From NCBI GenBank assembly GCA_014526335.1, contig JACTAT010000315.1, forward strand, positions 310,001 to 374,000: DNA of 64,000 bases. Reading direction: 5' to 3'. Both the position numbers and the translations under genes were made by a program. The notes under the pieces are model-generated. The model made no database searches and was not told the DNA's origin. It saw nothing but the letters and a program-made list of their open reading frames with translations. Numbering within the stretch: the first letter of the stretch is position 1; the number at the start of each line of letters is the position of its first letter. Shown here piece by piece: positions 24,007-33,349 of this stretch. The DNA is from Chrysaora quinquecirrha (Eukaryota; Cnidaria; Scyphozoa; Semaeostomeae; Pelagiidae).

Positions 24007-24284
24007 CCCCCTCAACTAGCGTCAAGATGATGATACTAACTAACATAAAGTTTAATGAATACGGATCAACGGCAGTTGCTACTAAACCTGCCACCTTAGC
24101 ATTCTTGCACAGGGAGAGGGCTTATTAAATGAAGCATCCAAAACTTTCTTAAGGACGTTGGACTTCAAACAGATAAATTTCAGAATGTAAAATAAAATAC
24201 CGATGCATTGATTTCATCCTCATCTGAAGAAACATCTATTTCCTCTCCAAATATTTCATGTTGCGTAGGGACAAGTCTGTTCAC
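12361..24284 (-). CDS. LEO1: RNA polymerase-associated protein LEO1 (PAF1 complex), partial, six exons
   Basis: Exons, 5' to 3' on the minus strand: 24284-24201, 17765-17520, 16096-15917, 14583-14398, 12847-12664, 12560-12361. All have GT donors and AG acceptors and join in frame. LEO1 is a PAF1-complex subunit that travels with RNA polymerase II in the nucleus and supports elongation and histone modification. Seen in order: an acidic N-terminal stretch ([16 protein letters not shown]), the PAF1-binding core ([96 protein letters not shown]), a basic helix ([13 protein letters not shown]), [10 protein letters not shown] and an acidic tail ending in DDDTE. About 360 residues are covered; the usual protein is longer, and the start-codon exon with the rest of the acidic N-terminus was not found and should lie above 24.3 kb. 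Intron 1 as seen is 6.4 kb. Confidence 0.95.
12664..12847 (-). CDS. LEO1: LEO1 exon: basic helix and [10 protein letters not shown] motif
   Basis: Begins after TTTTAG with [19 protein letters not shown], followed by [18 protein letters not shown] and [14 protein letters not shown]; donor GTGCTT. These are highly conserved LEO1 C-terminal segments. No ORF over 60 residues marks it because it is a short internal exon. Confidence 0.95.
12985..13080. other. LEO1 intron sequence, GGCGCC-rich patch
   Basis: Intron between the last three exons. This stretch has short palindromes (AAGGCGCCGTT, TGGCGCGATC). No gene or element can be defined. Confidence 0.25.
13928..14115. mobile_element. 188-bp mariner-like MITE in a LEO1 intron
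   Basis: Ends GAGAGTGTTTCAAAAAAAGG and the complement of CAGGGTGTTCCAAAAAAAGG, with TA on each outer side (13926-13927 and 14116-14117). The CAGGGTGTTCCAAAAAA end with a TA duplication is typical of Tc1/mariner MITEs. No coding capacity; the left end has decayed a little. Confidence 0.75.
14398..14583 (-). CDS. LEO1: LEO1 exon: FRPHST / ADR motif
   Basis: Begins after TTCCAG with [20 protein letters not shown], then [20 protein letters not shown] and ARQEMTK; donor GTTGTT. Phase 0 on both sides. Corresponds to the conserved LEO1 core. Confidence 0.95.
14590..15910. other. LEO1 intron
   Basis: No element or exon recognised. ORFs at 15061-15378 and 15207-15533 (plus) have no domain and no splice logic. 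Confidence 0.5.
15917..16096 (-). CDS. LEO1: LEO1 exon: VENTIRWR / SDGS motif
   Basis: Begins after TTTCAG with [20 protein letters not shown], then [20 protein letters not shown] and ends NHLFVQQ before GTTCGT. This is the most conserved part of LEO1 and was decisive for the identification. Confidence 0.97.
16609..17024. mobile_element. 416-bp Harbinger-like MITE in a LEO1 intron
   Basis: Ends GGCCCAAGTCACACGATACC and the complement of GGCCCTGTTCACACGATACC, each bordered by TAA (16606-16608 and 17025-17027). The GGCC..TTCACACG end and 3-bp TAA duplication fit PIF/Harbinger elements. Subterminal motifs also repeat (GATACCAGATTG and CCGATACGAAGTG). Non-coding. Confidence 0.75.
17520..17765 (-). 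CDS. LEO1: LEO1 exon: [10 protein letters not shown] motif
   Basis: Begins [19 protein letters not shown], then [40 protein letters not shown] and [10 protein letters not shown], ending before GTGTCA. Start of the PAF1-binding domain of LEO1. Confidence 0.96.
18982..19167 (+). pseudogene. P2X7-like zinc-binding protein, N-terminal exon (fragment)
   Basis: Reads [18 protein letters not shown], then [18 protein letters not shown] and an acidic stretch ending RLQSPL. An acidic N-terminus with an xQPYxFEP motif is typical of invertebrate and fish proteins carrying the P2X7 C-terminal zinc-binding domain. A good donor (GTAAGC) sits just before the in-frame stop at 19165, as if this were a first coding exon. 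The cysteine-rich continuation was not found, so it is probably a solo fragment in a LEO1 intron, on the opposite strand. Resemblance is from memory of the motif. Confidence 0.45.
19686..20015 (-). CDS. THAP-type zinc finger ORF
   Basis: From [20 protein letters not shown] the ORF shows the THAP C2CH pattern: [15 protein letters not shown] (conserved Trp), then RLCRTHF (C-x2-H), and a closing [19 protein letters not shown] in place of the usual AVPTIF box. THAP domains bind DNA and occur in host regulators and P-element-type transposases. The ORF starts six codons earlier at 20033 but MVGC is the usual start. It stops soon after the domain (FDFWSPK), so either a single-exon fragment or the first exon of a gene. 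Lies within a LEO1 intron on the same strand. Confidence 0.75.
   Translation of the reverse strand: MVGCSAYNCTGKGKSLFTFPNDPALRRQWVRNMKRSNLKPNTSSRLCRTHFKLDCLQRNPELMEITGVRFKFKLKADAVRTEFDFWSPKMKGQVKGNTTFLASKSKTRL
20362..20580. mobile_element. About 220-bp TIR element in a LEO1 intron
   Basis: Ends TTATTACCCTATGGTCAGGG and the complement of TTATTACCCTATGGACAGGG are inverted over about 20 bp, with an AT/TA-rich border. Non-coding MITE; superfamily not assigned. Confidence 0.65.
20600..23880. other. LEO1 intron, no gene recognised
   Basis: AT-rich sequence with a small CTCTTCAATAG tandem (21656-21692). ORFs at 21724, 21941, 22454 and 22883 are hydrophobic, AT-driven and carry no recognisable domain. 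A short exon-like stretch on the plus strand (21300-21368, bounded by TTTCAG and GTAAAG) could in principle belong to the P2X7-like fragment, but nothing diagnostic is present. Confidence 0.4.
23886..24006. repeat. (CAT)n microsatellite
   Basis: About 40 CAT triplets with a few CAG and CAC interruptions. The long ORFs across it (poly-Ile or poly-Met) are artefacts. On the minus strand the Asp frame is closed upstream by a stop, so it is not an acidic LEO1 exon. Confidence 0.97.
24201..24284 (-). CDS. LEO1: LEO1 acidic exon (most 5' exon found)
   Basis: Twenty-eight codons, [18 protein letters not shown] then [10 protein letters not shown], bounded by CTGTAG and GTATTT, phase 0 at both ends. 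It matches the LFG-type acidic motif that precedes the LEO1 core in animals. Short, so the call depends on its position and on the match. Confidence 0.8.
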
Positions 24285-24677
24285 CTACAGAGATAAAATA
24301 GAAATTCGAAGATAAAAGCGTCTGAAATGTAAAAAACATTATATATGAAAGGCCATTTTTAAAACCGAAGAGCACATTCAGAGTGTGTTCGTGGAGAACG
24401 CATGTTTGGATGTATCCATATGTATAAACATCTAGACACCTTTTCTTGCCAAATGCGTGACACAAGACAAGAGGATTAACTTTTTTGACATCGTCAAAAA
24501 CATACTAATCATCATCATCAACAACAGCATCATTATTATAAGCATAATCACCATAATAAATATATTTGGACTTATCAAGGCTGTTTCTGACACCATATTA
24601 GACATGATAGTCACCACTTATCACGACAAGCCTTTCATATTTAGTAGGGCAACGTTTCGGGAGAGATCTGTCTCCCA

Positions 24678-25361
24678 TCATTGGGCAATGAGAAAGGTGG
24701 CTTCTTTCCTATTTATTGCAGAGGTTGGATAGAAAGGTGTGTAATTAAGGCGAGGAAGCTTGGAAATTTTTGGTGCCCAATTTCTAAAATTTGTAGCGCA
24801 AAAATTGCGTTCAGTGCAACTTTTGATGTTATTCAACCAAATTTCTAAAATTGAGTAAGATACTTGATTAATACAAGGAGTTGATAGAACTGAGTGAATG
24901 CGTTCTTTAACAAGTCTGTTTTTCCAGTTCTTATCCTCATCAATCACTAAAATGTTATCCCAATCTACCTGGTGTTTTTCCGTCCCACAATGATTGGCAA
25001 GATCACTTTTGTCAAATCGACCATGGGTCACATATGATTTATGTTCTTTGCGCCTAGTTCTTGTTTCTCTTTTCGATTGCCCTATATATGACATAGGGCA
25101 ATCTCTACATGGCATTTTGTATACCACGTTTGATTTCTCGAGATCGTCAACTGTGTCTTTTGGTCTTGAAAGCGACTTTTTAAGTGTATTAAGGGAGTAA
25201 AAAGCACACCTTATGTTATGTTTGGACAAAGATCGACGGATTTTTTCACTTGTCCCTTTGATGTATGGCAGGTTCATAGAACATTTAGGCTCCTCTTTGT
25301 CATTCATTGCACTTAAGAACGTTTGAGATCTTTCCAAAAATACACAAAGAGGGTTTTCCAA
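24678..25361 (-). pseudogene. Penelope-like element GIY-YIG endonuclease fragment
   Basis: 227-residue ORF. It contains LPYIKGTSEKIRRSLSKHN, then a GIY-YIG core: SNVVYKMPCRDC, PMSYIGQSKRETRTRRKEH, and later LANHCGTEKHQVDW and LVKERIH. This arrangement is the C-terminal endonuclease of Penelope-like retroelements. The reverse transcriptase upstream is absent, so it is a truncated copy, though the domain itself is open. Confidence 0.88.
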
Positions 25362-25369
25362 TCAGACCT

Positions 25370-26090
25370 ATAGTGTCCTGTAGTGGTACACCAATAGAAA
25401 ACCACTAGAAGGACAGGGAAGATTTTTCGAAAAAAGCAAAAGCAGCGAATAACCACTTGAAGATGAAGTACAAGGGCGAAGAAACCAGTAAATTGTGTAA
25501 TCAATGAAGCGATTAAACGAGATGTTGAGGTGTTTTGGGCCATCTTTTTGAAAAATGTTGGAAAAACTGATCACTGAATAATTCTGAATTATAATAATTT
25601 TTGCGAAATTTCGTTAGTCTCATTTACGATGCTGATAGAGAGGCCAACTCGGCGAAGCAGGGCAGGAATTATCTTAATATCTTCCCATGTAAATGCCTGC
25701 AATGCGCCAAGACGCCTAGACGAGTCAACCCGCCTAGCCTAGTCAACCCGCCTCATATAAACAGGGCCTAAGAACAATTATGTGGTGGTACGGAGAGAAA
25801 AGTTGAGAAATGATGGGGATTTTATGAGTGACTCAACGGAGTGAGGGGCAATTCACTCCTCGAAATCTCGTACACCCTTTGCTGGGATTTGTACCGCTTT
25901 CAGAGAAATTTCTTGGGAATCCTTTTGCTTCAACAGCATAGACGTACGCCTTTTCGAGGGATGCTAGGTAAACTTAGAAAGTAGAGATCAGATAACCAGA
26001 GGAACTAGCTCAAAGGAACGACTCGAGTAGTTGGGCACTTTCGAGTACTTTGTTACTTAGAAAAAGCATCGGAATTTATTCACACTCTAG
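25370..26090. other. Unannotated spacer
   Basis: No gene recognised. A short duplicated motif (CTAGNNNAGTCAACCCGCCT) occurs twice at about 25708-25755, next to a GGGCCTAAG end resembling the Harbinger-like TIR at 16.6 kb, possibly a solo MITE end. Confidence 0.35.
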
Positions 26091-26097
26091 GTAATAT

Positions 26098-27054
26098 CTG
26101 CGCAGTATTGTGGAGGGATTTTCGCAGTAATGTAGGGAGACGGTTAGAAAATAGGTCGCTAGGAGAGCTCGCCTTCACAATTCTGTCCCTCTACATTACT
26201 GATGACATCCCTCCACATTACTTGAAGATAGTCCAGCCCTCCACATTACTCCACATCTACCACATTACTGCAAGATCAGCAACATAACTGCAAGATAACT
26301 CTCCACATTATTGATAGCCCTCCAAATTACTGATAATAGCTTCCACATTACTTTAAAATATCCCTCCACATTACTTTTGCATCTCCACATTACTGATGAT
26401 ATCCCTCCACGCTATTGCTGATACTGAAGCCCTCAACGCTACTTCAAGATTATTATTATTATTATTACTATTAGATAGTCGTCCACATTACTCAACATCT
26501 ACCACGTTGTTGCATGATATCCTTCAACATTACTGAATATCCTAAAATTACTGCAAGATAGCCCTCCACGTTACTGAACATCCGCCATATCAATGCAAGA
26601 TAGCCCTCAACGTTACTGATGATAGCCCTTCATATTACTACGTATCCACTACATAACTGCAAGATAGCTCTTCACATTACTAAACATCCTCTTCATTACA
26701 ACAAGACAGCCCTCCACGTTACCACATTATTTCAAGATAGGCCTCCACATTGTGGAACATCCTCCACATTACTGCAAGATAGCCTTTAACATTGCTAATG
26801 ATAGACCTCCATCACATTCCTCCGCACCCTCCACATTACAGATGATATCCCTCAAAATTACTTACAGATAGCCCTCCACATTACTGCCCACCCTCCACAT
26901 TACCGAAACATTGCCCTCCACATTACTAAACATCCTCCATATTACTGCAAAAATCCCTCAACATTAATGAAGATATCCCTCTGCATTACTGAAAACCCTC
27001 AACGTAACTGTAGAATCTCTCCATATTACTGCACATCCTACACAATACTGCGCG
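26098..27054. repeat. CCCTCCACATTACTG minisatellite with inverted ends
   Basis: About 30 diverged copies of a 22-35 bp unit around CCCTCCACATTACTGNNGATA. The left end (GCGCAGTATTGTGGAGGG, then CAGTAATGTAGGG) is in the opposite orientation and complements the right end (ACACAATACTGCGCGAG). The block is therefore built like a foldback element with tandem repeats as its body. The unit is the complement of the 10.1 kb minisatellite unit. A short ATT tandem lies at 26450-26470. No coding potential. Confidence 0.85.
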
Positions 27055-27059
27055 AGTGC

Positions 27060-27850
27060 TTCAGGACGCTTTGCTACAGAAAAAAAATGAATGCAAACTC
27101 TGCAAACTGCTCGAGGTTGTAAAATGAAATTGTTACACTATGATTAGGAAGGGCAACACAGCAAAATCATTTGGATGCAATGTATATATTGGAGATGTTC
27201 TGATCTCAAAAATCTCCGTTCTTCCCCGCAGATATTATAAGGGCAAGTTCGTGAGAATCGAGAATTTGAAATCTTGAAATACGTTTTTGTTTTCGTGAAA
27301 TGGCCGTTATTACTAATAAGCAGAAAGCGGAGCATCACAATGTAGCGAACAACATTACTGTAATTAATGACATCATCATATGTCTAAAACATGTAATAAA
27401 CGGCCCACCATCATAGGCGATTTTAAAGTGAAAACTGCTCATGTGACCCATTGTTTATTGTGTTAAAAAACAATAGCACTAACACTAGAAGGGTTATTCC
27501 CCACTCCCTGGTATCTAGGGTGAAAAAAACAAGTGATGACACGCCAATAACAGTTTGTCCTTGTTTTTTACCCAAGTGCGCAGCTCCCAGAACACACAGA
27601 AAAGCAGGCTCGCTGTCACAAAATAAACAATAGAAATGCTAAATAGTCTGAGTTTTACAAAACTTCAAAATTGCGATAAACAGCGGAAATATGTTAGGGC
27701 ATACTTAAAGGCTTTTTTCGTCTGACAATCCTCAGAGTATGAACGTCAGAAACAGACCGAAACAATAGACTAAGGAGGAATATATACCCAGATGTGGCTC
27801 GAGCACCAATCAGAAAAAGAAGCTGAATTGGCATTGTGATTTAAACACCA
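27060..27850. other. Unannotated spacer
   Basis: No supported gene; short ORFs at 27144 and 27451 lack domains. Confidence 0.4.
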
Positions 27851-27879
27851 ATCAGCTTATGGAAGAACAATGAAAATTA

Positions 27880-28940
27880 ATTGAAGAGTCCAAGTGAGAA
27901 ACGAACTTTTTCCGTCTACACAGAACCGGCCTACTGGTTTTGATGTGGACAGATTCCAAAACGCTGAGATGAAAGGAGGATCTACTAGCCCTGCCAATTA
28001 TTCGAGAACAATCCTCGTTGCAAATTTCCCCAAACTCTGGGTGATCTAATAAATGTTGTCCTATGGCAGAATGATGTTTAAGGGTGGGTTGTTGACTAGA
28101 GTTGCGGGGTGGTTGCTCCTTTTGCCGAAAGTTGTGGTTACGAATGTTGGTAGGAACATGCTGTTTTACCCTGCCTCCTAGTCTCTGGGAAGTGCAGACT
28201 ACGTACCTGGCAACACATAGGCACGAAAATTCATTAACATCCAAATTTTTCTGTGCGGTTGGCACGAAATCCTTTTGAATGGATGCAGAACTTTCCGAGT
28301 GCTAAAAATCAACCTAGGTTTGGCAGCAGCGAAAGACTTAGTAATGGTCTTTTTTATTTGATCTTCAAATCGCAAGGAAGCATTGCAGAGCCACAGCATT
28401 TTTAAGTAAAAGGGCACTTTTGTGGACCGTACTTTTTGTCAGCCAAAAAAATTTGCGATTCTCTTGCCGAAACAATCCGAAATAACTTCCTCCGGGTAGC
28501 CGTTTTCAATAAGAATAGCATTTATTTTGTCCAATTCTGAATCAAGCAGAGTTTTAGAGCCGATCATACGTGCCCGAACAACTAGAATGTCGATGAGCTT
28601 AATCTTCCTCTGTTTGGACTGAAGGAATCCCAACGTATATAGAGGCCGCTAAAGGTAGGTTTCCTATATACACTGGTGCGAAATCCAGTAGCAGTCCTTT
28701 CAACAAAAACGTCGAGAAACGCAAGGAGTTGTTTTGCTCCTTTTCGAAAGTAAATTTTAAAGACGGATGCAAGGCGTTAAGTTTTTGGAGGAAAATGTTA
28801 CCGTCGAACTTTTCTTTGAAAATGGCTAAAGTGTCATTAACATATAGAAAATAAACCTGAGGTTTCGATGTAGATCCGAAAAGTTGACCTTCGTAAAAAC
28901 CAACAAAGATGTTACCTAACGCTAGTCCCAATGGTTTTTA
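27880..28940 (-). pseudogene. Penelope-like element: RT thumb and GIY-YIG, frameshifted
   Basis: Read downward: GLALGNIFVGFYEGQLF, then the RT catalytic region YVNDTLAIFKEKFDG, LNALHPSLKFTFEKEQN, a frame shift near 28615 to KRKIKLIDILVVRA, DSELDKINAILIENGYPEE, then LPWLCNASLRFEDQI, STRKVLHPFK and the GIY-YIG part CVARYVVCTSQRLGGRVKQH. The usual catalytic YVDD is changed to YVND. Three or four frameshifts show it is dead. It starts within about 10 bp of the end of the pogo-like relic, so one inserted beside or into the other. Confidence 0.88.
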
Positions 28941-28949
28941 GTGAGAACG

Positions 28950-30600
28950 GGCCATGGAAGTCGACGAAGATCTATACCCCTGCTTTATCAACAACATCAA
29001 AGGTTATGATTGCGTCATGCACAGAAATCGCATGCACTTGGTATTTTTTAACTTTGACGCCTCTTCATAAGCTTCCGCAACCCATTTAGTAAGCAGTATC
29101 CTCCTTTCTGATGCTGAATAGCCTCACCACACCACTTCTCAAAATTATCATCATCTTCTAAATATCTGTCTAGCCTTCTCCCTATCAGTTTCCTGAACAT
29201 AAAACCGTCTCCTGCATCTACAGGTTAAACCTTATCGGTTTCGTCGGGTGGTAAAGGGTAGACAATGCAGTTAGCTTCTTCACGGCACAGCTCATTAAAT
29301 CCCTTGGTATTTTGGCAATTTAGGTTGTCGAGAAACAATACATGTTCTCTTGATTTTTCAACGAATGGAGCAAATGTGTATTTTATCAAATCTTTTGTAA
29401 CGTGCGAGTCCATCAATCCATTAGCCTGCCAATATACCCTACTATCATATTGATTCATCTCACTTAGTTTGATGCCTTCTCCTTTTCCTCTGAAAATAAT
29501 TGCTGGGGGACCACTTGTTGGTCTGTTGGGCTAATGCAGAGCTGTAGAGTACATTGTCTTTTATCAAGGCCACAGCTGGGCTGTGCAATCCAGACAGAAA
29601 TGCTACCTTTGACTTCGTAGGTTGTGTCTTGATCGACAACAAAAGGGAGGGGCGCCTGATTTACATTGAACCGACAGCTTGGAACCCATCTGCCCCATTT
29701 CTCATCTTTGTTTTCTTGAAATCTCCTTCTGCAAGAGTTCAAGTCTTGGCGTAACTGCCCATGAAAGTTTTTTATGATTGGCAGTTTCTCTTTTTTCCTT
29801 GCCTTTTCTTATTGTTTTTCCTCCTAAGTGATAAATTTTGCCTGTTTTCAAAGGAATCCATCCAGTTTTTACTGGCTTTGAAAGAATCTGCTTCTATTTC
29901 ACTCCATAAAACTCCCTGATATGTATTCTCATTATTGTCCTAATCCACCTTTCACCGACTTTCAACTATTTCCCTCTGGCAGTTACCAACTGTTCTTCAA
30001 CCTTTTCCTCAGCTAATTTAAACTTTGATGAGCCAGGTTTCCTAATGCGTCTCCTGCTCCTTGTGCTTCTACTTCCATTTTGACGTTGTCCACCAAGCTT
30101 TTTCCATTTTGAATCACGCCATGCTTTCATTTTGAATTCCTTACTCTTTCTCCACTTGGAAATCAATCCTTCCGAAATACCAAATCTGCTAGAGATTGTC
30201 TCCAATCTTTTCGAACAGCTCTTGTCTAAATTCTCTAAAGCATCTATGACTGTGTTCTTAAAGTCAATAGTATATGATCTTCTTCTTCCTGGCTGCTTCT
30301 TTTTCTTGTTTTCCCCAGAAATATTGCGTCTTGGACCATCATCAGCATCAGTTCATCTAACTTTAGACCTGCTGCTGCCACAGCTGGCACTGGAGGCATC
30401 ATTTAAGTTTCTCCAATGTTGCTTTTCTCTTGATTCCACTTGTGTCGAGTTTTGTTTATTGTCTTAACACCCTCCTGACAGTTCTTGGTAGAATGAGCTG
30501 GGATATCACTTGCAGCACTGCACATTTTCTTATATTTCTTGTGTTGTAGGAGATACTGTGCACTTGTGAATTTCTTCTCACAGTGGTCACACTTTGTCAC
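28950..30600 (-). pseudogene. pogo-like transposase (C2H2, HTH, DDE) relic
   Basis: From 30600: a C2H2-like finger (TKCDHCEKKFTSAQYLLQH), a stop, then RRRSYTIDFKNTVIDALEN and the helix-turn-helix SSRFGISEGLISKWRKSKEF, a basic linker, then DDE_1-type parts: YDSRVYWQANGLMDSHV, HVLFLDNLNCQNTKG (catalytic Asp in FLDN), VYPLPPDETDKV and, after a stop, DAGDGFMFRKLIGRRLDRYL. Order and motifs fit the pogo/jerky group. Several stops and frame changes (about 30360, 29965, 29460, 29225) break it. The N-terminal zinc finger is unusual for pogo and could come from a neighbour. Confidence 0.8.
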
Positions 30601-30687
30601 TCTCTCTTTTCAGACACAGTGGTTGAGAGCTTAACTTCACCTTATGACCACTATCAGTGGTCACAAACTTCCGGAATTTAAAATTAG

Positions 30688-31456
30688 CTGACATTGGCTG
30701 TATTTTCTTCATGTTTCTTTTCTGATTCTAGTGGAAGTGGCCCAGAAGCCCCAAAACGTATTTGTTTTGACCATAGTTCTTCATACATATTTGGTAAATC
30801 AGCAATTTCTGAGCTCTCATCTTGTATAATAGGTTGGTTTGTCAGTAGCTGATTATTATTATTAAGTGTATTCTCGCATCCTGGGCATGTCCAGTTTGTA
30901 GAATCCCGTGTTATTATTTTATTGTATACATTCTTGGGAACCTTTCCACATTTAGGCCCAATATGGCAGAATTTTTTGCAAGAAACACACAGAAGTGCTC
31001 GGTGACTCGAAGCAACAGCACGTCTACATATAGCACATGGGTTCTTGACAGGCCCGGGATTTTGTGAATATCACCAGATAGTAGGATTTGAGTGTCACAT
31101 GCCAAGGAATGTTTCATTGTTGCATCACTTAATACTTGGAAGGTGACTTGATATGAGCTTGAAGTATGATAAGAAGCCCTTGTTCGGTTAAACTTTCTTC
31201 TCGTTTGATGTTTCGTTAAGTGGCCTGGGCCTAGTTTACCTAGGACAGCTCCTTCAAGTCCAGACACAGCTTCTTGATTTTTTACTTTGAATCCATCTCC
31301 ATCCTCACCTTTATTCCAGATATATTCATTATTCTTGCTTCTACCAGCTCTACAGTTTAACATCGATGTAACACAATCAATATTTAGTGAAAGAGTGAAC
31401 AAAAAATAGAGTAAATAGAGAAATTTGCGAGAGCTTTGTGAAACTCGTCTGGCCAT
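30688..31456 (-). pseudogene. Transposon ORF1 with 2A-like motif and PHD finger, frameshifted
   Basis: Begins MARRVSQSSRKFLYLLYFLF with a hydrophobic N-terminal segment, then KVKNQEAVSGLEGAVLGKLG, RRKFNRTRASYHTSSSY and LLSGDIHK. In the other frame GDIH is followed by the NPGP tail of a 2A-like ribosome-skipping motif, so loss of one A in an A-run near 31052 breaks it. After the break a PHD-type finger follows (CAICRRAV, HRALLCVSCKKFCHIGPKC, WTCPGC), ending at a TAA near 30690. 2A-like motifs just before a PHD finger are known from ORF1 of several invertebrate non-LTR retrotransposons. No RT follows here; instead the C2H2/pogo block starts, with an ATG overlapping the TAA. Confidence 0.72.
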
Positions 31457-31586
31457 CTTGCGTTCCCCGATATGAGTTCACTTTACTCTGCCTCGCTACG
31501 ACAGCTATGAAAATAACGATTTTTAAAAAATCTCGCAAAAATAAAAAAAAATGTCGCTCGATCTTTAAAAAAAATCTCACCATTAG

Positions 31587-32829
31587 CAATAATGCACCGT
31601 GTGTAGCTTAGAAATAAAAAATCATTAGGCCTGCCTCAATAATGCTTTCTTTCTTCTTTCATCTCTTTGCTGCAAGTCTTCGGCCTACCCGCCATTACTG
31701 GAAGTCAATTTCAAACACTGACGTGCCTGAGAACGGTTAGCTCCTGCAAAGCGTACTTTGTCGTTTCAAAGTTCAGCAACCATAAAATATAACTGGGTAC
31801 GCAACGAGAGCATTTTCTCAAGGCGAGGTCTCGTCCACAGCTCGACCAGTTTCACTGACAGGTCATCACTTGAACAAAAGAATGGAAAACAAAAGGCTTT
31901 GGTACGTCTCTATTTTTCACGGGAGTCAATATCCAACCTTCAGATCCACTTCCGATTTGGTTCAAATTACATAATTTGAAATTTCTATGGGTATGATGAT
32001 GCTTCATGTTTCATATTTCTGAATGATTTTGCAAATAACATCTACTTTATGGCAAATACAGATGAGACGTCAAGGTTTACCTTCCGTTGTTAAATTGGCT
32101 GAAATTTCTCAACAGCGAATTTCTTTCGATGAATGGGAAATGTTTTTTCTTTATTTTATTAATTTTAAACGTAGGCCTAGGGTGACGATGATTTGATGTG
32201 CATAGCAGACCGCTTGCTATTATTGCTGTTGCCACACCATGCTACACACTCAAGGCTTGTTCTGAGCACGAGACAAGATATGAAATTATTTTCTCTTGGC
32301 CCAATGCATACCCCCAGAATCAACGGTAGAATTACTCGATCACTTCACGATCACTTCTTTATTTTAAATCCGTCGTCTGTTTGTCATTACATCATTACAC
32401 TATCTAACACTACTAATACTATACAGTTTCTTTTCCTTTATGAAAATTCCGCCGAAAGTCGAGACCCCCTAGAAAAGTTGCGCCTTCGCATTCACTCGCA
32501 GGATTCAAGCTCTAAAGTCGTGACGTTTGGCATGGCAGATTCCAAATATGGTAAAGGAAACTGGTCGAGCTGTGGACGAGACCTCACTTAGAGAAAATGC
32601 TCTCGTTGCGTACTCAGTCATATTTTATGGTTGCTGAACTTTGAAACAACAAAGTAAGCTGTGCAGGAGCTAACTGTTCGCAGGCGCGTCAGTGTTTGAA
32701 TTTGATTTCCAGTAATGGCGGCTAGGCCGAAGACTTGCAGAAGCGAAATGAGGGAAGAAAGAATGCATTATTGAGGTAGGCCTAATAATTTTTTATTTCT
32801 TAGCTACACACACGGTGCATTATTGTCCA
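31587..32829. mobile_element. 1.24 kb element with about 255-bp terminal inverted repeats
   Basis: 31587-31845 is complementary, with few mismatches, to 32570-32829. The outer ends are CAATAATGCACCGTGTGTAG and its complement (CACACGGTGCATTATTG). The core holds AT-rich DNA and a 132-codon plus ORF (32193-32591) with no domain that runs into the right TIR and is probably chance. Long TIRs suggest a foldback or MULE-type element. No clear target duplication was found. Confidence 0.85.
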
Positions 32830-32904
32830 TGATCTCACTTGCCCAAAACGCTAAAAATTGGTGGTTAGCTGATAACTCGAGCTCTGTCTGACCCTTCTAT
32901 TCAA

Positions 32905-33345
32905 TACTATTCAATCTATAACAACTGGTGACAAATAACTCAAGCCTAAAAATAGCACAAGGAGGTATTTTTAGTAGGGGCCCATCTCCTATATTTTTCA
33001 GAGTGCCAAACTACCTGTTTGGTGCCTCTAAAATATGATTTAAAAAAACTAACTTCATAACCTGTGTAGAGGTCTGGTACCTATTACCAAAGTCTCAAGA
33101 TAGCACATTGGGGTACTTTTCATTTAGGTTCCAGATCGTTTCTTTTTTGGCGCATCAAACCTACCCATTTTACGCCAAGTTGATGTCTCCAGCGCGATTC
33201 ACAACAAACTGCCGTTATAAATTGCGTTGATGTCTGGTACCTATTACCCCAATAAAAAAATAGCACATGGGCATTTTCAGTTTGGGTCCACATCCTATTT
33301 TTTCAGCGTGTCAAACTGCCCTTTTTCACCAAATTTGGTGCTGGT
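32905..33345. repeat. Three diverged tandem copies, about 150-190 bp
   Basis: A unit with ATAGCACANGGGGTA, a TAGGTYCCNATC stretch, CAAACTNCCNNTTT and TCTGGTACCTATTACC appears at about 32920, 33085 and 33235. Non-coding degenerate tandem repeat. Confidence 0.65.
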
Positions 33346-33349
33346 TTCA

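Noticed and set aside
23777..24128. Poly-Ile / poly-Met ORFs, or an acidic LEO1 exon, at the CAT microsatellite
   Set aside because: Pure triplet repeat; the Asp frame on the minus strand is closed by a stop just upstream and has no splice sites.
32193..32591. 132-codon ORF in the long-TIR element
   Set aside because: No domain, and it reads into the right TIR; composition looks like chance.
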